Shown here: piece by piece, positions 33,967 through 40,152 of the stretch | Position numbering within the stretch: position 1 is the stretch's first letter | Layout of the letters: each line of letters opens with the position of its first letter | NCBI GenBank assembly: GCA_046724655.1 | Contig: JBKOWY010000010.1 | Span: forward strand, 1 to 42,657 | DNA length: 42,657 nucleotides | Direction: 5' to 3' | Source: JALZAA01 sp046724655 | Lineage (GTDB): Bacteria > Actinomycetota > Acidimicrobiia > IMCC26256 > JACDBD01 | Position numbers and translations under genes: made by a program | Notes under the pieces: generated by a model | The model's database searches: none | Seen by the model: the letters and a program-made list of their open reading frames with translations, nothing else | What the model was told of the DNA's origin: nothing

Positions 33967-34019
33967 CGCCGTCGCAAGCTCCGGCTTTGCGGCGACGGTC
34001 GGCAAAGCCGCCGTCGCCG
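33967..34019 (-). repeat. Leader element copy D, upstream of ispH
   Basis: 53-nt copy ending 14 nt before the ispH TTG. First hairpin CGGCGACGG / CCGTCGCCG is intact. The second hairpin here has the clean inner stem AAGC-CGGA-GCTT. TACCCT (34020-34025, minus) touches the element and could be the ispH -10. Confidence 0.87.
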
Positions 34020-34053
34020 AGGGTACCGCCGGAGAGCCTGAGCGCCCGAGCCG

Positions 34054-34059
34054 TAGACT
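34054..34059 (+). promoter_or_regulatory. -10 box of a probable leaderless DUF512 mRNA
   Basis: TAGACT ends 7 nt before the ATG at 34067 with no Shine-Dalgarno site, the geometry of a leaderless transcript. It is divergent from the ispH promoter. Confidence 0.5.
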
Positions 34060-34066
34060 CATCCGT

Positions 34067-35449
34067 ATGCCCCCCGCGCGCGTCGTGGCGGTGGCGCCCG
34101 GCTCGCCGGCGGCCTCGACCGGGATCCTCCCCGGTGACGAGGTTCTCAGCCTCAACGGCGAAGAGGTGCGCGACGTCATCCGCTACCAGCTGCAGGCCGA
34201 CGAGCCCGTCTTGGAGCTCGAGGTCCGGCGCGGCGGCCTCGAGCAGCTCGTTGTCGTGGAGAAACCGGCCGGCGCGCCGCTGGGCGTCGAGCTCGACAGT
34301 CCGGTGTTCGACCGGGTGCAGACGTGCGACAACCACTGCCCGTTCTGCTTCATCCATCAGTTGCCCAAAGGCATGCGCCGCAGCCTCTACCTGAAGGACG
34401 ACGATTACCGGCTGTCGTTCCTGTACGGGAACTTCACCACGCTCACGCGCTTCACCGAGGCCGACCTCGAGCGCGTCATCACTGAGCGGCTCGGCCCCCT
34501 TTACGTCAGCATCCACGCGACCGATCCCAACGTGCGCACGAAGCTGCTCCGCAACCGGCGCGGCGCGACGAGCCTGCGCTGGCTCGCGGCCCTGCTCGAC
34601 GCCGGCATCGACGTACACGGCCAGATCGTCGTATGCCCCGGAGTCAACGACGGCGCCGTGCTCGACGACACGCTGCTGGGCATTCTCGACCGGTTCCCCC
34701 GCCTGCTCACCGTCGGCGTGGTACCGCTCGGCGTGAGCGACTACACGACCGAGCAGGACATGCGGGAGCACACCGCCGCCGAGGCCGCCGCGGTCGTCGA
34801 CACCGTGGCACGCTGGCAGAAGCGGTTCCAGGCCGCGCTCGGACGGCGGGTCGTGTTCGCCGCCGACGAGTACTACCTGCTCGCCCGGCAACCGTTCCCG
34901 GCACCGAACGACTACGAGGGATTCCCGCAGCACGAGAACGGCATCGGCATGGTGCGGGCGTTCGAGTCCGACGTGCACGCCGCGCTGCGGGGCGAGCACG
35001 CGACGGGCATGGGCCCGCGAGCGGGTTTCTTCGCCTGGGTCGACGGTGCGCCCGCCGAGGGATACCGGGCGCCCCGAGCCGCCGTCGATCGAGCGACAAC
35101 CACACCCGAACGGGCGGCTGCCGGGAGCATCGCCATCGTGACCGGCGAGTACGGCGAACGCGTTCTCACCCCTTTGCTGCCCGTGCTGCGCGATGCGACG
35201 CGGATGCCGGTCCGCCTGGTCGCGGTTCCGAATCACTTCTTCGGCGGCAACATCGCGGTCACCGGCCTCCTGACCGGACGGGACATGTGCGAGGCGTTGT
35301 CCGACCAACCGCCTGACGACCGGTACCTCGTGCCCGATGTCCTGTTGTCGCGCGACCGCTTCCTCGACGGGATGACGATCGCCGACCTGCCCCGCGCGGT
35401 CGAGGTCGTGCCGACCGACGGTGCATCGCTCGTCGCCGCGCTGCAATGA
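34067..35449 (+). CDS. DUF512 family protein with PDZ and radical-SAM-like cluster motif
   Basis: 460 residues. An N-terminal PDZ-like domain (1-65, APGSPAASTGILPGDEVLSL) is followed by CDNHCPFC (Cys87, Cys91, Cys94), the C-x3-C-x2-C pattern of radical SAM enzymes, then LYVSIHATDPNVRTKLL and a C-terminal DUF512 domain (about 290-455). No reaction is established to my knowledge. It overlaps der by ATGA, a pairing also frequent in Firmicutes, which hints at a link to ribosome assembly. Confidence 0.88.
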   Translation: MPPARVVAVAPGSPAASTGILPGDEVLSLNGEEVRDVIRYQLQADEPVLELEVRRGGLEQLVVVEKPAGAPLGVELDSPVFDRVQTCDNHCPFCFIHQLPKGMRRSLYLKDDDYRLSFLYGNFTTLTRFTEADLERVITERLGPLYVSIHATDPNVRTKLLRNRRGATSLRWLAALLDAGIDVHGQIVVCPGVNDGAVLDDTLLGILDRFPRLLTVGVVPLGVSDYTTEQDMREHTAAEAAAVVDTVARWQKRFQAALGRRVVFAADEYYLLARQPFPAPNDYEGFPQHENGIGMVRAFESDVHAALRGEHATGMGPRAGFFAWVDGAPAEGYRAPRAAVDRATTTPERAAAGSIAIVTGEYGERVLTPLLPVLRDATRMPVRLVAVPNHFFGGNIAVTGLLTGRDMCEALSDQPPDDRYLVPDVLLSRDRFLDGMTIADLPRAVEVVPTDGASLVAALQ

Positions 35450-36765
35450 ACGGGGAAGCCCCGTTGGTTGCCGTCGTCGGGCGGCCGAACGTCGGCAAGT
35501 CGACGTTGGTGAACCGGTTCGTCGGCGGACGCGAAACGATCGTCGAGCAGCAGCCGGGTGTCACCCGCGACCGCAAGGAGCTCGTAGCCGACTGGGCTGG
35601 CCGTCGCTTCCGGGTCGTCGACACGGGCGGGTGGCTCGTGGGCGGCGCCACGCTGGATCGACAGGTGAGCCGCCAGGCGGAGCGAGCTTTCGCCGAAGCG
35701 GACGTGATCCTCCTGGTCGTCGACGCCACGGTCGGCGTCGTCGAGGAGGACGCCCGCGTCGCAGCGCGGCTCCGGCGAGCCGGTCCGCCGGTCATCGTCG
35801 CGGTGAACAAGGTTGACGACGCGTCACGTGAGAGCGACGCCTGGGCGTTCACGAAGCTGGGCATGGGTGATCCGCATCCGGTGTCTGCGCTCCACGGGCG
35901 GGGGAGCGGCGACCTCCTCGACGCGGTCGTCGCGGCCCTGCCACCTGCGACGGAAACGGCGTCCGAATTGGAGACTGGTGCGGGTCCATTCTCGGTTGCG
36001 ATCGTGGGACGTCCCAACGTGGGGAAATCGACGCTGTTCAACCGCCTCGTCGGCGACGAGCGCACCGTCGTGCACGACGAGCCGGGTACGACGCGCGACT
36101 CGATCGACACGATCGTCGAGACCGAGGACGGACCGCTGCGGTTCGTGGACACCGCCGGCATGCGCCGGCGCAGCCGGGTCGACGAGCCAACCGAGTATTA
36201 CAGCCTCGTGCGGGCGCTGGACGCCGTCGACCGCGTCGACGCCGCCCTCGTTGTCGTCGACGCGTCCGAGGGGGTCACGCACCAGGACCAGCGGCTGGCG
36301 GAACGGGTCGACGCCGCCGGGACGGCAGCGGTGATCGTGCTCAACAAGTGGGATCTGCTCGACGCCGAGCAACGCAAGGATGTGATGGAGCAAGTGGGGG
36401 ACCGGTTGGCGTTTCTCTCGTACGCGCCCGTCCTCAAGGTCTCGGCGCTCACAGGTCGCAACCTCCGGCATGTGCTCCCCGCTCTGCGCGAGGCCGAGGC
36501 GGCGTACCACCGGCGCGTGCCGACCGCGGCCCTGAACCGCGTCGTGACCGACGCGCAGCAGCGGCACCCGCCGCCCGCCGTGCGGCGCCACCGGCCGCGC
36601 GTGCTCTACGCGACTCAGGGCGCCAGCGACCCGCCGACGTTCACGTTGTTCGCGACGCACGAGCTGCCGCCCACGTACCTCCGCTATCTGGAACGCCGCA
36701 TCCGCGAAGCGTTCGACTTCGGGCCGACCCCGCTCAAGCTCAGGGTTCGGCTGCGCGGTCGGTAG
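35446..36765 (+). CDS. der: GTPase Der (EngA)
   Basis: 439 residues with two tandem GTPase domains: G1 motifs GRPNVGKSTLVN (12-23) and GRPNVGKSTLFN (near 188), G3 DTGGW and DTAGM, G4 NKVD and NKWD. The C-terminal KH-like domain starts near 355. It is required for 50S ribosome assembly. Same place as Rv1713. Coupled to DUF512 by a 4-nt overlap. Confidence 0.96.
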   Translation: MNGEAPLVAVVGRPNVGKSTLVNRFVGGRETIVEQQPGVTRDRKELVADWAGRRFRVVDTGGWLVGGATLDRQVSRQAERAFAEADVILLVVDATVGVVEEDARVAARLRRAGPPVIVAVNKVDDASRESDAWAFTKLGMGDPHPVSALHGRGSGDLLDAVVAALPPATETASELETGAGPFSVAIVGRPNVGKSTLFNRLVGDERTVVHDEPGTTRDSIDTIVETEDGPLRFVDTAGMRRRSRVDEPTEYYSLVRALDAVDRVDAALVVVDASEGVTHQDQRLAERVDAAGTAAVIVLNKWDLLDAEQRKDVMEQVGDRLAFLSYAPVLKVSALTGRNLRHVLPALREAEAAYHRRVPTAALNRVVTDAQQRHPPPAVRRHRPRVLYATQGASDPPTFTLFATHELPPTYLRYLERRIREAFDFGPTPLKLRVRLRGR

Positions 36766-36779
36766 CCTGGTTGCACCGC

Positions 36780-38309
36780 ATGAGCGACGACCGCGTTCGT
36801 AAGCACACGGAGCGCGCGCTCGAGGGCAACCTCGAGAAGGAGCGCGAAAAGCTCGCCCGTCAGGGTAAGCGGTTCGTACGCGACCGGCTCGCCCGCCTCC
36901 TCGACCCTGGTTCGTTCGCCGAGGACGGGCTCCTGGCCAACGCTCTCGCCGGCGATCTGCCCGCCGACGGCGTCGTCACCGGCGTCGGGCGGGTCGAAGG
37001 TCGCCCTGTCTGCGTGATGGCCAACGACCCGACGGTCAAAGCGGGGTCGTGGGGCGCGCGTACGGTCGAGAAGATCGTGCGGCTGACCGAGACTGCGCTG
37101 CAGCACGAGCTGTCCGTCCTGTACCTGGTGGACTCGGCCGGGGCTCGCATCACCGACCAGGTCGAGCTGTTCCCGGGGCGGCGGGGCGCAGGACGGATCT
37201 TCGCCAACCAGGTGCGGCTCTCGGGTCGCGTACCCCAGGTGTGCTGCCTGTTCGGCCCCTCGGCTGCGGGCGGCGCCTACATCCCCGCGTTCTGCGACGT
37301 CGTCTTCATGGTCGAGGGCAACGCGTCCATGTATCTCGGCTCGCCTCGTATGGCCGAACAGGTCATCGGCGAGCACACCACGCTCGAGGAGATGGGCGGC
37401 GCGCGCATGCACGCCACTGTGAGCGGCTCCGGAGACAACCTCGTCACCGACGACGACGCCGCCATCAATGCGGCCAAGCGTTGGTTGTCGTATCTGCCGT
37501 CGAACTGGCGGGAGGCCCCGCCGGCGATTGGAGCGCGCGCACCGCGCGCTGATGCACTTCCGATCGCCGATGTGGTCCCGGCCGAAGAACGACGCGCGTA
37601 CGACATGCACAAGGTGATCGACGCGCTCGTCGATGACGGCAGCTTCTTCGAGATCAAGCCCCTGTACGCGAAGGAGCTCGTCGTCGGATTCGCCCGGCTC
37701 GAGGGTGAGAGCGTCGGTATCGTCGCCAACAATCCGATGCACCTTGGCGGCGTGTTGTTCGTCGACTCCGCCGACAAGGCGGCTCGGTTCATCTGGCTGT
37801 GCGACGCGTTCAACGTCCCGCTCGTCTTTCTCGCCGACGTCCCCGGGTTCATGATCGGCAGCGCCGTCGAGCGGGAAGGCATCATCCGCCACGGCGCCAA
37901 GATGATCACGGCGGTCACCGAAGCGACGGTGCCCAAGCTGTCGGTCATCGTCCGCAAGGCGTACGGCGCCGGCTTGTACGCGATGTGCGGGCCGGGGTTC
38001 GACCCCGATGCCTGCCTCGCGCTGCCGACGGCGCAGGTCGCGGTCATGGGCCCCGAGCCGGCGGTCAACGCCGTCTTCTACAACAAGATCCAGGCGATCG
38101 AGGATCCCAACGACCGGGCCGCGTACGTCGCCGAACGCCGGGCGGAATACGAAGCCGACGTGGACCTCGTGCGTCTCGCCGCCGAGCTCGTCGTGGATGC
38201 CGTGGTCGACCCTGCTCAGTTGCGTGACGAGCTGGTCAACCGGCTTTCGCTCGCCCGGAGCCGGCTCCGCGAGGATTTCGCCCGCCGTCACGGCGTGCCC
38301 CCGGTGTAG
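36780..38309 (+). CDS. Acyl-CoA carboxylase carboxyltransferase (beta) subunit
   Basis: 509 residues of the carboxyltransferase family. The N half has LYLVDSAGARITDQVELFPG and FGPSAAGGAYIPAFCD; the C half has GGVLFVDSADKAARFIWLCD, ADVPGFMIGSAVEREGI and RKAYGAGLYAMCGPGF, which form the acyl-CoA and carboxybiotin sites. It transfers CO2 from biotin to an acyl-CoA (propionyl-, acetyl- or methylcrotonyl-CoA; not decidable here). No biotin-carboxylase subunit is adjacent. ATG 36780 follows TAGCCT (36763-36768) by 11 nt. Confidence 0.92.
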   Translation: MSDDRVRKHTERALEGNLEKEREKLARQGKRFVRDRLARLLDPGSFAEDGLLANALAGDLPADGVVTGVGRVEGRPVCVMANDPTVKAGSWGARTVEKIVRLTETALQHELSVLYLVDSAGARITDQVELFPGRRGAGRIFANQVRLSGRVPQVCCLFGPSAAGGAYIPAFCDVVFMVEGNASMYLGSPRMAEQVIGEHTTLEEMGGARMHATVSGSGDNLVTDDDAAINAAKRWLSYLPSNWREAPPAIGARAPRADALPIADVVPAEERRAYDMHKVIDALVDDGSFFEIKPLYAKELVVGFARLEGESVGIVANNPMHLGGVLFVDSADKAARFIWLCDAFNVPLVFLADVPGFMIGSAVEREGIIRHGAKMITAVTEATVPKLSVIVRKAYGAGLYAMCGPGFDPDACLALPTAQVAVMGPEPAVNAVFYNKIQAIEDPNDRAAYVAERRAEYEADVDLVRLAAELVVDAVVDPAQLRDELVNRLSLARSRLREDFARRHGVPPV

Positions 38310-38311
38310 CG

Positions 38312-38554
38312 ATGCCCTGGTGCGCGACCTGCGATCGCTTCTTGTCACCATCGACGGTACGGGATGACGGGACGTGCCCGACGTGCGGCCGGGCGGTCGA
38401 GCGTGCTGGCCACGCCACGGTCACGCAGGGGGACGAGAAGCGTGAGGAGCGCCCGTCGCTGCCGTGGCATCTGTGGGTGCTCGCGGCCGCGCTCGCGGTG
38501 TACCTGGGCTTCCGCGCCTGGCAAGGCATCGAGTGGGTGATCCACAGCCTCTGA
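38312..38554 (+). CDS. Small zinc-ribbon single-pass membrane protein
   Basis: 80 residues, 2 nt after the carboxyltransferase. Cys4, Cys7, Cys22 and Cys25 (WCATCDRF, TCPTCGRAVE) form a zinc ribbon at the N-terminus; a single membrane helix lies at about 52-70 (WHLWVLAAALAVYLGFRAW). The ribbon is probably cytoplasmic. Similar proteins occur in actinobacteria without assigned role. Confidence 0.8.
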   Translation: MPWCATCDRFLSPSTVRDDGTCPTCGRAVERAGHATVTQGDEKREERPSLPWHLWVLAAALAVYLGFRAWQGIEWVIHSL

Positions 38555-38568
38555 ATCGAACCCGGACG

Positions 38569-38574
38569 TAGACT
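38569..38574 (+). promoter_or_regulatory. Candidate tRNA-Pro -10 box
   Basis: TAGACT lies 11 nt before the mature tRNA 5' end, the same hexamer as before the DUF512 gene. Confidence 0.4.
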
Positions 38575-38585
38575 CGTTCTCTCGA

Positions 38586-38660
38586 CGGGCTGTGGCGCAG
38601 CTTGGTTAGCGCGTCGGTCTGGGGGACCGAAGGTCGCGGGTTCAAATCCCGCCAGCCCGA
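38586..38660 (+). tRNA. tRNA-Pro (anticodon GGG)
   Basis: The cloverleaf folds cleanly: acceptor CGGGCTG/CAGCCCG, D arm GCGC/GCGC, anticodon stem TCGGT/ACCGA with loop CTGGGGG (anticodon GGG), T arm GCGGG-TTCAAAT-CCCGC, discriminator A. CCA is not encoded. It reads CCC and CCU codons. The sequence downstream changes character (phage and IS genes), so it may be the attachment site of an integrated element. Confidence 0.95.
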
Positions 38661-38683
38661 CCCCGAATTCGCAGGTCACGAGG

Positions 38684-38818
38684 CTGGGGACCAGCGTCGG
38701 ACTCGAGTCCGGGGCCCGAGTCGCCGAGCTCGAGCACCAGGTCCATCGACTCTTGTTGGTCGTGGGCGCCGCGGGCGCGATGCTCGCCGAGATTCGCCGC
38801 GACGAGGGGGGCGCGTAA
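38684..38818 (+). CDS. Possible small coiled-coil protein, start unclear
   Basis: An open frame ends at TAA 38818, overlapping the next gene as TAATG. Its last 30 residues (ARVAELEHQVHRLLLVVGAA, then GAMLAEIRRDEGGA) have a heptad-like pattern. Upstream there is no ATG, GTG or TTG before residue 24 of this stretch, so it either starts at CTG 38684 or TTG 38753, or is a gene truncated at the tRNA. Low confidence. Confidence 0.3.
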   Translation: MGTSVGLESGARVAELEHQVHRLLLVVGAAGAMLAEIRRDEGGA

Positions 38819-39051
38819 TGGACTGGAGTGACGGAGCTAGGCGCGACCAAGCGGAATTGCTCCATTGGCTCGTTGACGAGTACAAGTCCGGCAGGATCAC
38901 CGGCGACATGACTCGTCGGTTCGGCGACGCCCGTACCGGCTGCACCGCGCTGCAAATCGTGCGGGCGATTACCGACCTTGTGGGCTGTGCCGAGGACGTC
39001 CAGGCCCAATATAGCGACGAGGCGATCAACCACACGGAGGGGGGCGAATGA
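38818..39051 (+). CDS. Hypothetical 77-residue protein
   Basis: ATG 38818 has GAGGGGGG about 7 nt upstream. The product (MDWSDGARRDQAELLHWLVD onward) is acidic and helical, with two Cys (TGCTALQ, VGCAEDV) and no recognised domain. It is the first of three coupled genes: its stop overlaps the next ATG (ATGA). Context suggests a mobile element. Confidence 0.6.
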   Translation: MDWSDGARRDQAELLHWLVDEYKSGRITGDMTRRFGDARTGCTALQIVRAITDLVGCAEDVQAQYSDEAINHTEGGE

Positions 39052-39188
39052 GCCGCACACGTTCGGCGCTGTACAAGTGGGCTCGACTGCTCGGCGACGT
39101 CGAAGCGCTCCGGTATCCGAATCGCATCCCCCAGCGCGTCGCCAACAAGCTCATCGGCAGAAACATCGTCCGGCGGTTGTGGCGGTGA
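39048..39188 (+). CDS. Small basic protein of mobile-element type
   Basis: 46 residues behind a strong GGAGGGGGG site. The sequence MSRTRSALYKWARLLGDVEA is followed by an Arg/Lys-rich end with NKLIGR. I recognise the general pattern (basic, LYK-ARLLGDV, then repeated Arg and N-K-x-x-G-R) from small proteins in prophages and islands of actinobacteria and archaea, function unknown. It overlaps both neighbours by 4 nt. Confidence 0.6.
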   Translation: MSRTRSALYKWARLLGDVEALRYPNRIPQRVANKLIGRNIVRRLWR

Positions 39189-39424
39189 GAACGCCCCACG
39201 ACATCGCCACGGCCGCTCTGTGCATGACAGGAGCCACCCCGAACCCGCGTGAACGTTCGGTCGCTCACTTCGCGAGCATCTGCGACGTGCCGACGCTTCG
39301 GGCCGCGCTTGCCGCGTTGCCGTTCGTTGCCCACGGCACCCACCGCCCGCCCGGCGACTGGCACGACGAATACGAGGCTGCGGCGGTGCTCACCGAGGCC
39401 GTCGCCGAGCGTGAGACGAGCTGA
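39185..39424 (+). CDS. Hypothetical 79-residue protein
   Basis: GTG 39185 overlaps the previous stop (GTGA). The product begins MRTPHDIATAALCMTGATPN and has no domain I recognise. It ends the plus-strand trio, 30 nt before the convergent whiB stop. Confidence 0.5.
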   Translation: MRTPHDIATAALCMTGATPNPRERSVAHFASICDVPTLRAALAALPFVAHGTHRPPGDWHDEYEAAAVLTEAVAERETS

Positions 39425-39454
39425 CGAGCGGCAGTCGAGTCCGGGCGCCGGCTC

Positions 39455-39799
39455 TCAGCGACGTCGCCCAAGGGCCTCGAGGAATTCCCCGCGTTCGAGC
39501 CCGGCGATCATCGTCTCGGCGTCGAGGTCTCGCTTACGAGCGCGATCCCGCTGTTGGCGGCTCGTCCCGCCCCACACGCCCGTCAACGTCTCGTCGGCGA
39601 GGGCGTAGCGCAAGCACTCAAGGCGTACGGCGCAGCCGGCGCACACCCGGCGTGCCGGGTCAGTCGGCTCGCCACGGCCAGGGAACCACGACAGTTCGGG
39701 ATGCTCCCGGCATGCCGCGTCCTTCGCCCAGCCGGGCTCGAGGAACCGAACGAGCGCCCTGATATCGCCGTTGAACGTGTCTACGTCGAGGGCGACCAC
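39455..39799 (-). CDS. WhiB-family iron-sulfur transcription factor
   Basis: 114 residues. The four cluster cysteines are Cys30, Cys53, Cys56 and Cys62 (DAACREHPE, RVCAGCAVRLEC), followed by the GVWGG turn (74-78) and a basic C-terminal tail (RQQRDRARKR) for DNA binding. WhiB proteins bind RNA polymerase sigma region 4. Many actinophages carry such a gene, so in this context it may belong to the mobile element. GTG 39799 is chosen because TATGTT lies 8 nt upstream (leaderless geometry); the frame stays open to 40045. Confidence 0.9.
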   Translation of the reverse strand: MVALDVDTFNGDIRALVRFLEPGWAKDAACREHPELSWFPGRGEPTDPARRVCAGCAVRLECLRYALADETLTGVWGGTSRQQRDRARKRDLDAETMIAGLERGEFLEALGRRR

Positions 39800-39807
39800 G
39801 GCAGCCG

Positions 39808-39834
39808 AACATACCGACTCGTCGCGTGCGCGAC
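39808..39834 (-). promoter_or_regulatory. whiB promoter with adjacent palindrome
   Basis: TATGTT (39808-39813, minus strand) is the -10 candidate. GTCGCG-TG-CGCGAC (39821-39834) is a perfect 6-bp inverted repeat covering the -10/-35 spacer, a plausible repressor or autoregulation site. Confidence 0.4.
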
Positions 39835-39846
39835 AGCGGATATGGC

Positions 39847-39872
39847 CGGCCCCGGCCGTGGAACCGGGGCCG
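39847..39872. terminator. GC-rich hairpin between the capsid gene and whiB
   Basis: CGGCCCCGG (39847-39855) pairs with CCGGGGCCG (39864-39872), nine pairs, loop 8 nt. Position fits a terminator of the minus-strand capsid transcript. No U-tract. Between 39873 and 40020 I see no gene. Confidence 0.4.
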
Positions 39873-40020
39873 ACCCTCGGGGCGCCACGACGGAAGGAAA
39901 CGTGGCGTCGCCGGTCGTAGGGGCGTGTCCGGCCGTCCCCGTCGACGAGAGACCGGACACACGCGGCCGCCGGCGGGAGCAACCGTGAAAAGACCACCGG
40001 CAGCGGCGCCGCCCCTGCCG

Positions 40021-40152
40021 TTACGAAGCCCGGTTGGCAAACCACTTGATCGCGCCGGTCGTGTCGACGAGCGCGCCATCCGCCCGGAGCAGCGCTCTGA
40101 ACGTCACCAGGTCGGTGGAGAACGCGAAGTCGTCCGACCGCTCGAATCTCAC
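40021..40152 (-). pseudogene. Frame-shifted C-terminal tail of the major capsid protein
   Basis: In the -1 frame immediately after the capsid stop, 43 codons read VRFERSDDFAFSTDLVTFRA and continue to DTTGAIKWFANRAS before TAA. This is the classic C-terminal end of HK97-type capsid proteins (R-F-E-R-S-D-D-F-A-F, then L-V-D-T-T-G-A-I-K). It joins smoothly to VRIVNA if one base is added at 40149-40152. It is not a gene of its own. Confidence 0.8.

Noticed and set aside
40149..40152. Programmed -1 frameshift in the capsid gene
   Set aside because: The junction AACGCGTGA has no slippery heptamer, and the shift would only restore the normal family length, so a simple one-base deletion or sequencing error is more likely.
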